From: Ilyonectria destructans
Taxonomy: Eukaryota > Ascomycota > Sordariomycetes > Hypocreales > Nectriaceae
NCBI GenBank assembly: GCA_020740775.1
Contig: JAHEWK010000002.1
Coordinates: forward strand, 372,001 to 436,000
Direction of reading: 5' to 3'
DNA length: 64,000 nucleotides
A model generated the notes under the pieces. It was not told the DNA's origin and did no database searches. It saw only the letters and a list, made by a program, of their open reading frames with translations. Below are positions 11,891-22,970 of the stretch, one piece after another. The stretch's first letter is position 1. Every line of letters starts with the position of its first letter. The translations under genes and the position numbers were made by a program.

Positions 11891-12065
11891 AAGAAAACAT
11901 AGTTAGGAAAACACCCAAAGTAAAGGGTTACAGAACCCTCGAACGGAGGAGGGGGACGTACTTGAACTTTCCGCCGCTTGGACTTGTTAGTCTTTCATCC
12001 CTAGAGGGTTTTCCAATGAGGAGGTCTCGAGCACTTCTTGCTCCCCTGGCGTTAAATACACTACG

Positions 12066-12112
<47 letters not shown>
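12066..12112. repeat. (ACT)n microsatellite
   Basis: About 15.7 perfect copies of ACT. Open frames crossing it are artefacts of the repeat (poly-Leu or poly-Ser). Confidence 0.95.
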
Positions 12113-12137
12113 ACTTCCAAGTCTCTATTACTTGCGT

Positions 12138-12583
12138 ATGGACGAAAGTGGACCGCAGGTGCCGAAAAGCGACGTTACGGCCCTCCAAAAAGGCGGCATG
12201 CCCCGCGGATGGCCTATCCTAACAATGACAGATCGACTCGCCCAAAAACGCGACCGAAGCAATGAGAACTTCAAGAAGGCTTGTGAGAGGCTCATGGAAT
12301 GCTGCGATGATATCAGTGACAAGTACGACGCGGACTTTTACCTCTTAGTACGCCGAAAAGGCATCTCGCGATAGTACTGCTCACTCAATGACACCCGGTG
12401 GCCCACAGCCAGGGACGAGCTCGATTCAAACATGTTGGAATGGCCCTCGCTCCCAGGACCTGGTGGAAGCTTTGCCAGCCGAGCCGATCTCATTTCGAGC
12501 CCCGAGGGAAGGGCATCCAGGCGATGCCAAAACAAACCGAATGGACGAAAAGGCAAGCATTTGACGGTTATAGCCTAGTATAG
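12138..12583 (+). pseudogene. MADS-box-like small gene with one in-frame stop
   Basis: One reading frame runs from ATG 12138 to the TAG at 12581-12583, broken only by TAG at 12372-12374. The first part has RSNENFKKACERLMECC, SDKYDADFYLLVRRKG, an arrangement like the second half of a MADS/SRF DNA-binding domain: basic start, helix with Lys-Lys-Ala, then a beta strand ending in Gly. After the stop the same frame continues with SLNDTRWPTARDELDS. That spacing matches small single-domain MADS-like proteins seen in several fungi. The stop could derive from CAG by one C-to-T change. It is either a recent pseudogene or a truncated 78-residue protein. Assignment by pattern only, moderate. Confidence 0.45.
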
Positions 12584-12908
12584 CTCGATACTTCAGCAAA
12601 AAAGGCTACTGTGTCGTCTTGTGGTTTTGGGATGCGTATATTTGGTTCATGCTATACTTATTTCCTTCGTTAGATACTCGCAGAATGGACAAAGCTCATC
12701 GTGCCATGCTTCGCGGTGCTGACTCTGGTGTTGCTCGGTGTTCCTGGCTAACCAATGGATTCGAGGCCGAACTTCCTTAGCATCATCAGAAGCGCGTCCT
12801 CTCCGTAGTATTCGTTTCTTCACCGCTGAGTCCTGCTGTCTTCGCCCATCGGCCATGCAAGGACGCCCCTGCAAGCCACAACACGGCTAGCACCGACAGA
12901 GAAACAAC
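12584..12908. other. Region between MADS-like relic and LINE fragment
   Basis: A minus-strand open frame at 12647-12874 (75 residues) contains HREAWHDELCPFCEYL, which has a C-x2-C pair and His residues like part of a zinc finger. It has no start context or full finger pattern. I do not call it a gene. Confidence 0.3.
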
Positions 12909-13450
12909 ATGGATGACCGACCACGCACGATAACCTACATACGCAAGAGGGACGGGCTCAGGGCGCTACAGAAGCGGCCATGGGATGCCCAGGATTTTCT
13001 CTGGTGGACGTCAACGGAATGTCAATTATTAACGTATGCTGACCCACCCCATGATGCCTATAGCGAAGCTACACAGCTACTGCTCGACCTTACCCCGCCA
13101 GCGAATTGTATCATTGGAGGGGACTTCTACGCAAAACACTCGCTCTGGGAGCCTGGGGTGGTTCAGCCTAGAAACCAAGGAAACAACATAGCAAAATGGG
13201 CGGCAACACACCGGCTCGCCTACATCGGAGAGGTTGGAGTAGCAACATACGCAAGTGGCCACGTCCTCGACCTGACGTTCTCCAACATCCCATTCGCAAC
13301 GGCGGACATCATGGACTCACTGCGCCCAGGGGCGGACCATGAAGGCATGCTGAGCAAAGTGCCGCCTCAGAGGCCTCCAATCTGCGAACAACACAGACTC
13401 TCAGTACCAGACGATAAGCTCGAGGCTTTCACCCAGCTCGTTACAATGGG
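12909..13450 (+). mobile_element. LINE (Tad1-like) endonuclease-domain fragment
   Basis: About 180 residues of the endonuclease/exonuclease/phosphatase fold that opens the pol ORF of Tad1-type non-LTR retrotransposons. Diagnostic blocks are TYIRKRDGLRALQKRPW, the active-site box GGDFYAKHSLWEPG, HVLDLTFSNIPFA and GADHEG. The box normally reads GDFNA; here the catalytic Asn is Tyr, so this copy is probably inactive. The reverse transcriptase does not follow: homology stops near 13450, where antisense ankyrin sequence begins. Base composition is GC-normal, unlike the RIP islands. Confidence 0.78.
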
Positions 13451-13459
13451 AGCCGCCTC

Positions 13460-13800
13460 TATCCAATTCCCCCTCCATCGTCCCTTGAATCAATTTCCAC
13501 CTTTCCTGAGTCCAAAAGATGCCTGACAATCTCCTGGTGGCCCCTGGCTGCGGCGTGCGATAACGGTGTCTGGCTATAAATATCCCTCGAATCGATCTCG
13601 ACTTTTCCCGAGTCTAAAAGAAGCTTGACAGTCGACTCGTAGCCCCTAGCTGCAGCCTGTGATAACGGTGTCAGGCCTATCCTATCCCTCGACTCGATGT
13701 CAACCTCTCCAGAGCCGAAGAGGAGTCAAACGATCGACTCATGCCCCTCGGTTGCGGCCTAGAAGAGCGGTGCCATGCATCGGGGTCCCATCACCGTTGA
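13460..13800 (-). pseudogene. Ankyrin-repeat gene fragment
   Basis: Minus-strand translation gives about three and a half consecutive ankyrin repeats: EGHESIV, LTPLSQAAARGYESTVKLLL, QTPLSHAAARGHQEIVRHLL. Each repeat is followed by DSGKVEIDSRD or a close variant. Two stops (TAG near 13760 and TGA near 13727) interrupt the first recognisable repeat, and a frameshift is likely near 13790. Both ends are truncated; the downstream edge abuts the LINE fragment. Such repeats occur at the C-terminus of fungal NACHT and patatin-type proteins, so this may be the tail of one. That parentage is inference. Confidence 0.7.
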
Positions 13801-14553
13801 CTTGGCATTGCACAGGATGAGCGACGAGGCGTGCGGAAAAGCTAGGTTTCACATTGCAAAGGTCCCCATCTCTAAAGTCGAAGAAATAAGGCGACGGGTC
13901 GATGCATCCCGGAGACGTTCAACCAATCGCTGTAGATGGCCAGCCGTTGGCAGGATGAGAGGTAGTCCAAAACTCCATCGCAAGGCGGTAGGGCGAAGGG
14001 GACGCGGTATTGCAGGAAGCTGCATGACAGGAAACCGCATGGCAGGGGGCTGTGGGGGCTATTCCCCCTGTTATGTAGCTAACACAACGACAGAATGGGC
14101 TGGTGTTATAGTCATATCGGACATGGTGGTTGCAAACTTTAGAACGCAGGATCTCCTAGCCTCAAACTTCCGATCTGGTCTTAGTGTCTATTTCATCTAG
14201 GAATATCATCAAGGTATTACAGCTTTCATAAAGTTCGCTTGCGCCTAGATACATATATAGTTAGATATCTCTAAAAATAAAAATAAAAAGGCTATAGGGG
14301 TATATTATAGTGATTCGTTGAAGTTGTGATAAGAAGGTTATCAGATTAGTGGTAGAAGAAGTCGTCTTAGCAAGGGATGATGACTGTAGATAGTGAGCGT
14401 GTAGGTGCTCTCGCCGCCTTTCGAGGGCTAACGGCCTGTCTTAGTCAGGGCTAACGCCCCCTCCCCCCCCCCCCCCCATACAGCCCGTATAAGGTGCGGC
14501 CCGGGCAGTAAAGTAGTTAGGCCCGTATATCAATTGCAGAAGAAAACGGTTAT
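13801..14553. other. Intergenic region with poly-C run
   Basis: No gene recognised. A run of 15 C lies at 14463-14477, and AT-rich sequence at 14220-14300. The 141-residue plus-strand frame at 13775-14200 is largely antisense to the ankyrin fragment at its start and has no motif. Confidence 0.5.
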
Positions 14554-17446
14554 TTAAGGCCGCCTCAAGACGCACGTCGCGAAAAGCTCATCTAGGAACG
14601 TTGTCTCCTCCTCGCTCCTAGCCGCCTCCACATTCCATCCGTCCCCCTGGAACGCAACCGACCCGGCAAACATGGGGCGGGAAACGTGTTCCATCTCGAT
14701 TGACCGGTCCGGCTTTGACCGCCTAGAATCCTTACGGGTCTCCAATGCCAAGACGCCGCGCTTCGGGATCGCCGCCGCTGTACGCTTGCTGCTTCCGGCT
14801 GAACTTGGGCGGGACGCCGACAGCGCCATGGGGGATGTTGTGTTCTCCTGGTTGGCGTCCCGCACGTCCACTACTACCTCCTGGGACACCATGATGCCTC
14901 CAAACGACGGCTGAGTCGGTGACGATAAGGACGGCTGGAGTCTAGCATGTTGATATGGGTATGGTGGAGGTTTGGGCTGCCTTGTCTGTCCACAACCTCT
15001 GCGGGAGTTCTCAGTTATGCCGAGCTCATCGTCAGGCTTGCTGCCATTGGAGTTACTGTTGCATAGGGCAAGAGTTGACGAGCTGTGGTGGGACATGGCG
15101 TCGATGCCTGATGTCTCCACCGACACAGGCGGTAGGGACGACAGAATGGCGGACATCTCACGGTGCAGGGCGCGGCCGAACACGGCATGGTGCGGCGAGT
15201 TTTCATACACCAGCTGACGCACCTTAAAGAACTGTAGGGGCACAAATGTCCAGGACCGGCCGTGCACAGGGGCGTTGATATTGAGAATGACCTGCAGGGT
15301 GATGAGCGGGCAAGTGTTTGGGCCCGATGAGGAGCCGTCCAGCGGCCGGCACGGTATCTGGACGACCCTAGCCGAAAGTGACGCCTCTTCGCACACGTGG
15401 CTATTAATCTCGTCCCCCAGGGCAGAGATGGCCACTCCCAGCTGGGCAGCGAATTGGGCCTTGAGGGGTTGGGGGTCGTTCATGAGCTCCAGCCGTCGAA
15501 GGAGCGTGGGCACGGGCTGGCCATCGAGGTCTAGGAGAAAGTCGTGGTGCCACTGCTGAAGCTTCTTCACAGGTAGCATGACTGTCGGGAGGGTGTTCCG
15601 CGAGTTTCTATTGACCAAGACGTCGAATCCGAATCTGTCCACCCGGGCGCGGAGAGCAAACACGCCGAGATGGACCCCCGGCTCGACTGTGGCTGTGCTC
15701 TCCGTGTAGGTGGCCATGTCGAGCAGTTTTCCCTCCAGCCGCTGTGTCCTGATTTGCATGCTCGATCGGATGATGTCGACAACACGTCGCGGCTCGGCGA
15801 ACCGGAACCCGGAAGCTTCAAGTCTGGCCATCTCATGGGATGCACTTACATGCCGCACCAAGAATAGAAGAGACCCTCGGCCGTTCAGGTCTTGGCTCGG
15901 CCTCAAACCTGTCTCGAGCAGAACGTCTTGGTCTTGGGTCTCTTCAGCCTTCGGCCTCACACAGGCATCCGGGCCATTACGGTTAGCTATCTCGTCGGTC
16001 GTTGGCCAAGGTTGGGTGAGTGGCCGTGGTTTGCTGCTAGTGCCTGTGGCGAAAATCTCGTCCCAGAGCGCTCCGGCGTTGGCGATGTCCTCGCCCATCC
16101 GGGCCGACAGCGTGGACGCAGCAATACAGAACAGCTCGCGAAATTTCATGTCGTAATTTTCGACGAGTTGGCCGTTCTCCTGGACCAGTTTGATGGACCC
16201 CATGCCACGCCTGCCACCCTGGGGGAGGTAGTCCAGGTGCGTCTTCATCCAGTCGAGCAGGGTCGCAACGTTTGACCAGTTTCGGGACGCCCTGTACATC
16301 CAGTGGAATAGGGGATGGGCCGTGCTGAAGATGTCGTCCACTGACTTTTGCGGAAACACCTCCGTGATCGTCTGGCTGGGCAGTAGGCCATCTGGGTTGA
16401 CTAGGATCCTACCCTGATCGTCGAACACTGCAGCCGCCAAGATGATTTGCTGTGCCTTGGCAGCATATCGTTTCCTCGTCTGCGCGGTACAAATGGCGGT
16501 GGTGATCATGATACAAGATGCGACAATGGACTAGTAGTGTGTTAGCAAAAAAGGAACTCTGATGACTACATGGTTTCGTCAACTGACCAGGCAGATGACT
16601 GCTATGACCGTAGTATTCCTCGAAGTCTCGCCATCAGTGGAAATGTGCACATGTCGTAACGTGTATCTCGTCCCCAAGGCCGCACACCAGTGCATTCCAG
16701 ACACGGCGCCGGAGAGGATGAAGGCGCAACCAATTCTCCTCAGGGTCGAGTCGGTCCAGGCATTTGCGAAGACGAAGAAGAGAGACAGAGCTGCTATGCT
16801 AGCCGAAGGGGCAATAATGGCCGCACCGACGACGTTGGCGATGTTGTAACTGCAATGGTAGTTGCTGATGGACGCATCGCCTAGGTAATGCATGCCGCAG
16901 ATGGCACCGCCTGAGAGCAAGCCCGCCAGACAGACGCGCCACCATCGGACGTCTTCGTTGATATTGACGGCGAGAAACGCAAGGAGCAGAACGACGATTG
17001 GTACGAAAAACGACGCAGCAGTAGTGCGAGCCGAGTAGACAATTTGCAGATCCGGCTCTCCATTCAACAGGGTAATCGCCCGGTTTGCGATGAAGTGCTG
17101 CGAGGTTTATCAGCTGGAAAGGCTTCCTACGAGTCCTGACGTGGTGGCGAGGTCTAACCATGGACCATATTGCAATCCCTTGCATCGATATCGCCGCGCC
17201 CCCGAGCAAGAGACTACAGGATAAGGCGGTTAGCCGGATTCCTGTTTGAGATGAGAGTGACGGAGACAAAGAGAAACCTCACAGATTATACGTTCCCTTG
17301 AGGGAGGTTCGCCGGCGGATCAGTTCGAGGGTCGAGCCGGCGCCGAGCGTGCTGATGGCGTAGCTCAAAATCACGAATCCAACATTGAACGAATGGGGGA
17401 CCGTTTCCCCTATGTACCGGTCCAACGACTTGTCGGCGGTCGACAT
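14554..17446 (-). CDS. MHYT-domain integral membrane signalling protein
   Basis: Four exons (17446-17283, 17213-17159, 17097-16588, 16530-14554) give 901 residues. The N-terminal 260 residues are membrane-embedded with seven or so hydrophobic segments and three MHYT-type repeats. Their hallmark Met-His-aromatic triads are at 73-75 (WSMHFIANRA, across intron 2), 142-144 (ICGMHYLGD) and 208-210 (VSGMHWCA). In bacteria this domain is thought to bind a metal, probably copper, and sense a small ligand. The remaining 640 residues are cytoplasmic, with no domain I recognise. Internal features are a Ser-rich segment and a Lys/Arg-rich stretch (ALETRKDSRRSKPDRS) near the C-terminus. The introns have GTGAGG, GTTAGA and GTCAGT donors; CTAAC branch points precede two acceptors. 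Start chosen at MSTADKSLDRYIGE, the first ATG in frame. Fungal homologues are often annotated only as MHYT domain proteins; ligand unknown. Confidence 0.85.
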
Positions 17447-18197
17447 GTTTCCCGGCTCGTCCGATATTTCGTAGTCCTGAGTAGAGTCGTGTTTATTGCC
17501 GCTGCTTGGTCAGAGGGATGGCAAAGTCGCCGCAACATGACAATCCCAGGCCATTGTCAGGCACCCGAGATGTTTTAACTTCAACCTCGATGCTTAAAGT
17601 CATATCGCAATGTTTGGGACCAAATTCATGCACATATCGCCTGGGACCCCGTCCCGCCCTTCAGCTCTCCTTCAGTCGTCGCTTACAACGCCACGTCAGG
17701 TCTCCAAATCACAATGGAAGCTGTCAGCCAGCCACAGGTCACGAAATAACCCAATCGGGAGCGAGAGCCGAGGCCATCCTTGCCGCAGGGCTGGATTCAC
17801 CCCCAACTAGTTGACGCTTTCTGAGTTTAAGCAATCTCCGTTGACCAAGGTCAATGCTCCTGGAGACCCTTGCCGCAGGGCTGGATCTCACTCCCCCAAC
17901 TGGTCGACGCTTTCTGAGTTTAAGCAATCTCCGCTGACCAAGGTCGACGGTCCTGGAGATCCTTGCCTTCTTTGGCGGGATTGTAACCCTTTATCCCATC
18001 CACTATTCCTACTGTGGTATAGCGGGGACAGAGCCCAACCGCCAGGTCTGCTTCTGATAATAAGATCCTCCTCCAAGGGCGCCTGTGATAATATGACTGA
18101 TCTTTAGTCATACCAGGCCATCCGAAACCACCCGAAATATATCACATATCAACAATATGATCGCCTGGAAGCCGCACCGGGATGTTGGCCATCCGAT
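17447..18197. other. Intergenic region
   Basis: Upstream region of the MHYT gene, then a two-unit tandem repeat (listed separately). The open frames here lie within the repeat and have no motif. Confidence 0.5.
17779..17961. repeat. Two-unit tandem repeat, about 90 bp
   Basis: Units 17779-17868 and 17869-17961 start with CTTGCCGCAGGGCTGGAT and share TGACGCTTTCTGAGTTTAAG... then TGACCAAGGTC. The second unit is 93 bp, and a third begins (CTTGCC) but stops at once. No coding role seen. Confidence 0.85.
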
Positions 18198-18531
18198 CTA
18201 GGGCCCTTGCTTGCACCTTGTAGTCGGTACACGCAAACGCTGGTGCGCAGCGGCACTAAGTCTGAATGCTTGTTGACAACCGAGAGCAAGGTACAGAGCG
18301 CCCGAAGCGCTGAATAGGGCAATCTCGGCAGCCGAGTTCACCAAGCCACCAATGATAATGGCCATGGCGAGGGTACTTGTGGCTCCAAGCATCAAGACGC
18401 CCCCAATGAAGTCGATGTGTGCGAGACGAGCACGGAAAGGGGCCCCCGCCTTGGAGTCTGACGGCGGAAGGATAAAAACGGCAGCTGGCAGGATCACCGC
18501 GCCGAAGGGAAGGCTGACATAGAATCCCCAT
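18198..18531 (-). pseudogene. MFS drug-transporter exon fragment (DHA2-like)
   Basis: The minus strand from 18531 encodes WGFYVSLPFGAVILPAAVF, then HIDFIGGVLMLGATSTLAMA and a further hydrophobic stretch. This is the middle (about transmembrane segments 6-8) of a 14-segment major-facilitator exporter. It begins at a good acceptor (CTCTACAG) and reads without stops, but the frame ends at 18198 and no other exon can be found on either side. Only about 110 residues of some 550 remain. In living genes such pumps export toxins or secondary metabolites. Confidence 0.7.
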
Positions 18532-18586
18532 CTGTAGAGAATGTAAGCACTTCAAGTAAACCGTGGGCAGGCATTCAACCTAGCGC

Positions 18587-18969
18587 ATCCTCCGCGACGC
18601 CGCGGGCAACGAGTACCCCACCGCCGGCTTCGGCGTGCAGAACGTCCACTGGACCATCCGCCGCAACCCGCGCTACTGGGCGCGCCGGGACGAGTTCCTC
18701 CACGAGCTGTTTCCCCCTAGAGCGGGGTGGCGGCCCTTCGAGCACGGGACGCGGCTGTGCATCGGCCAGGATCTGGCGATGAGGGAGATCAAGGCGACGT
18801 TGGCTTGTGTGGTGCGCCAGTTTGACGTTGAGGACTGCTATGCCGAGGTCGATGGGGAGAGTGGCAATGTCCCGCGAGGGGGGTGGGATCTGAGCCAGGT
18901 TGGGGGGCACAGGGCGTGGCTTGTCGAGGCCGGGTCAGCGCACCCGGCGGAAGAGTTTCCGTGCCGGGT
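18587..18969 (+). pseudogene. Cytochrome P450 C-terminal fragment
   Basis: The plus strand from 18587 reads ILRDAAGNEYPTAGFG, VQNVHWTIRRNPRYW, the heme-thiolate box FEHGTRLCIGQDLA (Cys ligand in FxxGxRxCxG), and MREIKATLACVVRQFDVED. This is the last 120 residues of a P450. About ten residues usually present between the DEF motif and the heme box are missing, and everything N-terminal, including the I-helix and ExxR, is gone. It begins 56 bp from the divergent end of the MFS fragment. Confidence 0.75.
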
Positions 18970-18995
18970 AAGAAGGAGCGGATGCCATTTATGTC

Positions 18996-19300
18996 TAGTA
19001 TCTGTTTTGCAGGGGGAGAGGAGTTCGTCTTATGCAGATATGGCCTAGACTTGACGGGTTGTTGCTGCAGCTTCTCGAGCATAGCTTCACGGCCAACAAA
19101 GGTGTCATTTCGTGCATACGGAACGAGAACTAGGGTCGAGTGAGAACACCTTCAGGTGAGACTAATCTGAGTCTACTTACACCACACTTCAGGCTGCTCC
19201 ATAGCCGAGCGCGATTCTGCTTGAATTAGCGCATCCTCTGGCAGACCTGGCACCGAGCGTCCCGCAAATATCACGTACCTTGCGACGAAGACACCGTCAG
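18996..19300 (-). pseudogene. Possible start of an NB-ARC-type gene
   Basis: On the minus strand MEQPEVW, a 65-nt intron (GTAAGT...CCTAG, acceptor at 19130) and then FLVPYARNDTFVGREAMLEKL fit the linker that leads into the nucleotide-binding domain of fungal NB-ARC/TPR proteins (typically VPF-RN--F-GRE--L--L). Homology is lost before the P-loop, so only the entry of the domain is present. The match is short; treat as a lead. Confidence 0.33.
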
Positions 19301-19439
19301 CGAGGAACATCAGCTTGAGTCAAATCACGTTCCTTTCTCCCAATACAACTCATCAACCCCGTCAACCATCAGCCCTAACCGAACCGCAAAGCCAATCCCT
19401 GACGATATCTCTGTCTGGCAGCTTACTTATCGGTTAGAG

Positions 19440-20084
19440 AGTTTCTCGAAGATTAAGAGATGTATATATATAAGGCGGTATTTGTGAATATAATCGTCGC
19501 GCAAGCCTATCTTTTTTATATTATAGAAAAAATACCTAAGGTTATACTGCTAATACTACTTCTAGAGTATTTATACTGGTTCTGGGCAGAGTATATTAAG
19601 AGGTTAGGGTGCCCGAATACATATATACCTAGAGGGGGGACTAGAAGCTTAACAGTAAAAAGAAAATACTAATAATAGTATTAATAATATAGACTATATA
19701 CTCAGTCTATTTAAAGGTTAACAGTTTACTCAGACAAACTAAAGTTTCTAGTCTAACTGGTTATCTTTTCTAATACCTTAATAAGCTATAGTAATAGCTA
19801 TATCTTAAAAAAGCTAGATCTACTGGAAAAGCTAAATCTTAGAAAAGCTAGATCTACTGAAAAAGCTAGATTTTAAAAAAGGTAAAATCCTAATAAATAT
19901 AAAAGCTCTATAAGCTTTATTTCTTATATTCTAATTATCTTTTTATTCTTATATATATCTTAACTAACTATTATACTAACTAAAGATACCTACTTTTTAT
20001 TCTATACTACAGACTGATATAGTTTCTTCTAATTATTATTATATTTATAGCTTTTATTTTTATTAGAGGTTATTAAGCAGTAGA
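19440..20084. other. RIP island 1, left part
   Basis: Base composition drops abruptly to strongly AT-rich with very many TA dinucleotides and stops in all frames. This is the pattern left by repeat-induced point mutation. No identifiable coding remnant before the repeat at 20085. Confidence 0.75.
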
Positions 20085-20427
20085 ATAAAATAATATTATA
20101 GTAAGAGGAATATCCTAATAAAGGATATATAGTTAAGAGTTATATAGAGATAAGAGGTAGATAGTATAAGATAGTATAAGATAGTGTATTAATAGTGTAT
20201 ATTAGTGTATAATTCTTAGAATCTTAAGTCTTAAATAGCTTGAAGGTCTCGGGCTTTTTATAGACAATTTCTCAAAATCTAGCTATTATAGCTAGACAAT
20301 ATATATACCATTAGATAGCCTGAAAAATCGGCTTTCAGATAGTATTGAAATTATCCCTTATTATATCCTAAATGCCGAGATATCCAGCTTTGAAATCAAG
20401 TTGATTTCAAAGCAAGTTAATTTTAAA
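20085..20427 (+). repeat. Repeat family R, copy a, left half
   Basis: Shares ordered landmarks with copies b and c: ATATCCTAATAAAGGATAT, GATAAGAGGTA, CTTTTTATAGACAATTT and CAAAATCTAGC. It stops exactly at the left target duplication of the LTR element. The right half resumes after 25146, so the element inserted into this older repeat. Confidence 0.6.
20423..20427. repeat. Target-site duplication TTAAA (left)
   Basis: The five bases TTAAA precede the left LTR and recur directly after the right LTR at 25142-25146. Confidence 0.85.
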
Positions 20428-20681
20428 TGTCAGGAGCTATAGGTGTCAGACCGGCTAGGAACCTGCTAGTCCCTAGCTGGAAGGCCGGTATCGGCCGGGC
20501 TAGTTGATTTGGGATATTTATCCAGGCGGATATATTTTAAGAGAGGTTAGAGATTAATCTATTCATCATTCGGACCCTACGATCTGTATCTTTATGCAAC
20601 TGGCAAGCCTCCGGCTCCGCTACAGTAACCCTACGGCTAGGAATAGCACCCCTCCACTCTCTCCGAAATCAGCTCGTTACA
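20428..20681. repeat. Left LTR of element 1
   Basis: Starts TGTCAGGAGC and ends CTCGTTACA (TG...CA ends). It is 254 bp long and differs from the right LTR almost only by C/T and G/A changes. It is the less mutated of the two. Confidence 0.88.
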
Positions 20682-22435
20682 GATTAATCTCTCGTACAGC
20701 GGCAATTGCGCCGGAAAGACCGTTAGGGGCTGTAATAAGAGATCTAATCCCTCTATTCAATTAATACTGCTAACATCCTGATATCCTACCTAGAGCCGAG
20801 CATCTAGAGAGCCCTATAGGCGCTATAGAATCACTAGAGATCCATATATAAGGTAACTCTATTGTAATTAATTAATAATAAGAGGAATAAGACCAGAGTA
20901 ATAGCGAGGGCCTAGCTACTTATAGGTAATTCTAATTTAATCTATTTAGTCAGTTACAGAAGATAAAGCTATAAATCTAACAATTGACCTATAAGATATT
21001 CAACTAGCAGTATAACTGCTATAATAGCAGCTAGAGATATAATATATATATACTGTAGATCTAAAGGCAACTAGTTAGAGGAATATAATTAAGTTAACAG
21101 TATAATCTATTAGGTAGAAGGATAAGTTAATAACCCTATTAATAATAGGGCTGATAATTAAGCTGGTACCTATAGAGCTAAAGATACTAATATAACTAAC
21201 AGAATGCTATTATAGTAGCTAGAGATATAATATATATATACAGCAGATTAAATAGCAACTAGCTTAAGGGATATATATAAGGTAACAGTATAAGCAGTTA
21301 TATAGAAGGATAAGTTAATAATTCTAATAATAATAATAAAGCGGGCAATTAAGCTAGTAACTAACGAGATAAATCCCTTATTATAATATAGTAGCAACTT
21401 ACTAAAAAGCTACTTTTCTCTAGCAGTAAAAATACTACTAATAATTTAATATTCTAATTAAAGATTAATACCTAATATTTTAAGTAAAGCTTAATATAGA
21501 GCCTAACTCTAATTCTATATCTAGAGCCTGGTAGTATACTCTTATAAAAACTGATAATAGCTATCTCTATCTAATAGAATATATTTAACCCCCTCGAGAT
21601 AAACTGGTATATTATAAGTTAGATAATAACTTAATATATAATAATAAGGGAAATAACTAACTGATTAATAAAGTAACTAATTAAGTAATTAATTAAGTAG
21701 TTAACTGATATCTTTAAATATAATAATTATCTCTTTATCCCTCTAACTCTTCCTACTAACTACTAATCTAGCTAGCTACTTAATAAAAAAGCTCTTAATC
21801 TACTGTAAATAAGCTAATAAATTGCTAGTTAGACAACTAGAAAACCTCCCTCTAATTTCAATAAGGGGATAAAGCTAATAGAATACTAATAAGCCAGTAT
21901 ATCGCCAGGCAGCTAAATTAATTAATATATTAATATATTTAGAAGGTATATAAATAGCTTATAGTAGGGATACTGATAAGTTATAGCCTTCTAAAACTTA
22001 ATTATCTATTATATTTAATATAAGTTACTCCTAAATTAATCCCTAATATTTAAAAGAAAATTCTTTCTGTAATATAAAAATTATTAACTGCCTTCAGTAT
22101 ATAACTCTATATATAACTACTAGAAGTACTACTATAATATTACTAAAGAGTTACTATTAATAGTAATAAATTTCTTAATTAATTATATAAAAATATCTAA
22201 ACTAGAAGGAAATACCTAATATAATAGATCTAGCTATAATAAGGGTAATTCCCTATAAGTTTATAGCTTTAAAATAATATAGAAGATAGAGTCTTATTAT
22301 ATTTTAATCTAAGTGACTATATAATAATAATATTATTTAGACTCTAATTAATAATTTTAATATAGATTCTATAACTGTAAGTTAGAGGCTAAAATATATC
22401 TTACCTTCAGTATATTATAGATATAATAGATATTG

Positions 22436-22970
22436 GAATTGTTAAAGTCTATAAATATATAACTTTATAACTTCTCTATAAGATTAAGCTTTAAGCTTTA
22501 AGCTTTAAAACATAGCTTATAAATTCTAATAAAAATCTTATAATTATATACTAAAATACAGTATATTATCAATATTTACACTGTATGACTAATCAGCCCG
22601 AATCGGCTTATTAATCTATCCGCACTTTAAAATCAATTGATTTTAAAGTATCCGCTATTTGGAATTAAGATTACCCAATAGGGAAAGCACCTATAAGGAC
22701 AGATATGATACCATTAGAAAGCTGTAATTCAGGGCTTTCCAATGGTATACATATTGTCCTGATATAATAGCTAGATTTTAAGCAAATTGTCTATAAAAAG
22801 GCTGAGACCCCCTGGGTAATTCCAGACTTAATATATATTACTATCAATACATCATACACTATTAATACACTATCTTATACGATCTTATACTATCTACCTC
22901 TTATCTTTATATACCCCTTATTATTATATTCTTTATTAGGATATTTCTTTTATAATAATATTACTTTATT
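22436..22970 (-). repeat. Repeat family R, copy b (inverted)
   Basis: The reverse complement of this segment matches 26535-27040 over more than 500 bp (for example the GCGGATAGATTAATAAGC, CTTTATTAGGATATTTC and AGCTTTAAGCTTTAAG stretches). It lies inside LTR element 1, so it was inserted there or belongs to its interior. No coding potential. Confidence 0.7.

Noticed and set aside
11863..12222. 119-codon frame with poly-Gly and poly-Leu
   Set aside because: It is produced by the G26 run and the ACT microsatellite; no protein-like content remains outside them.
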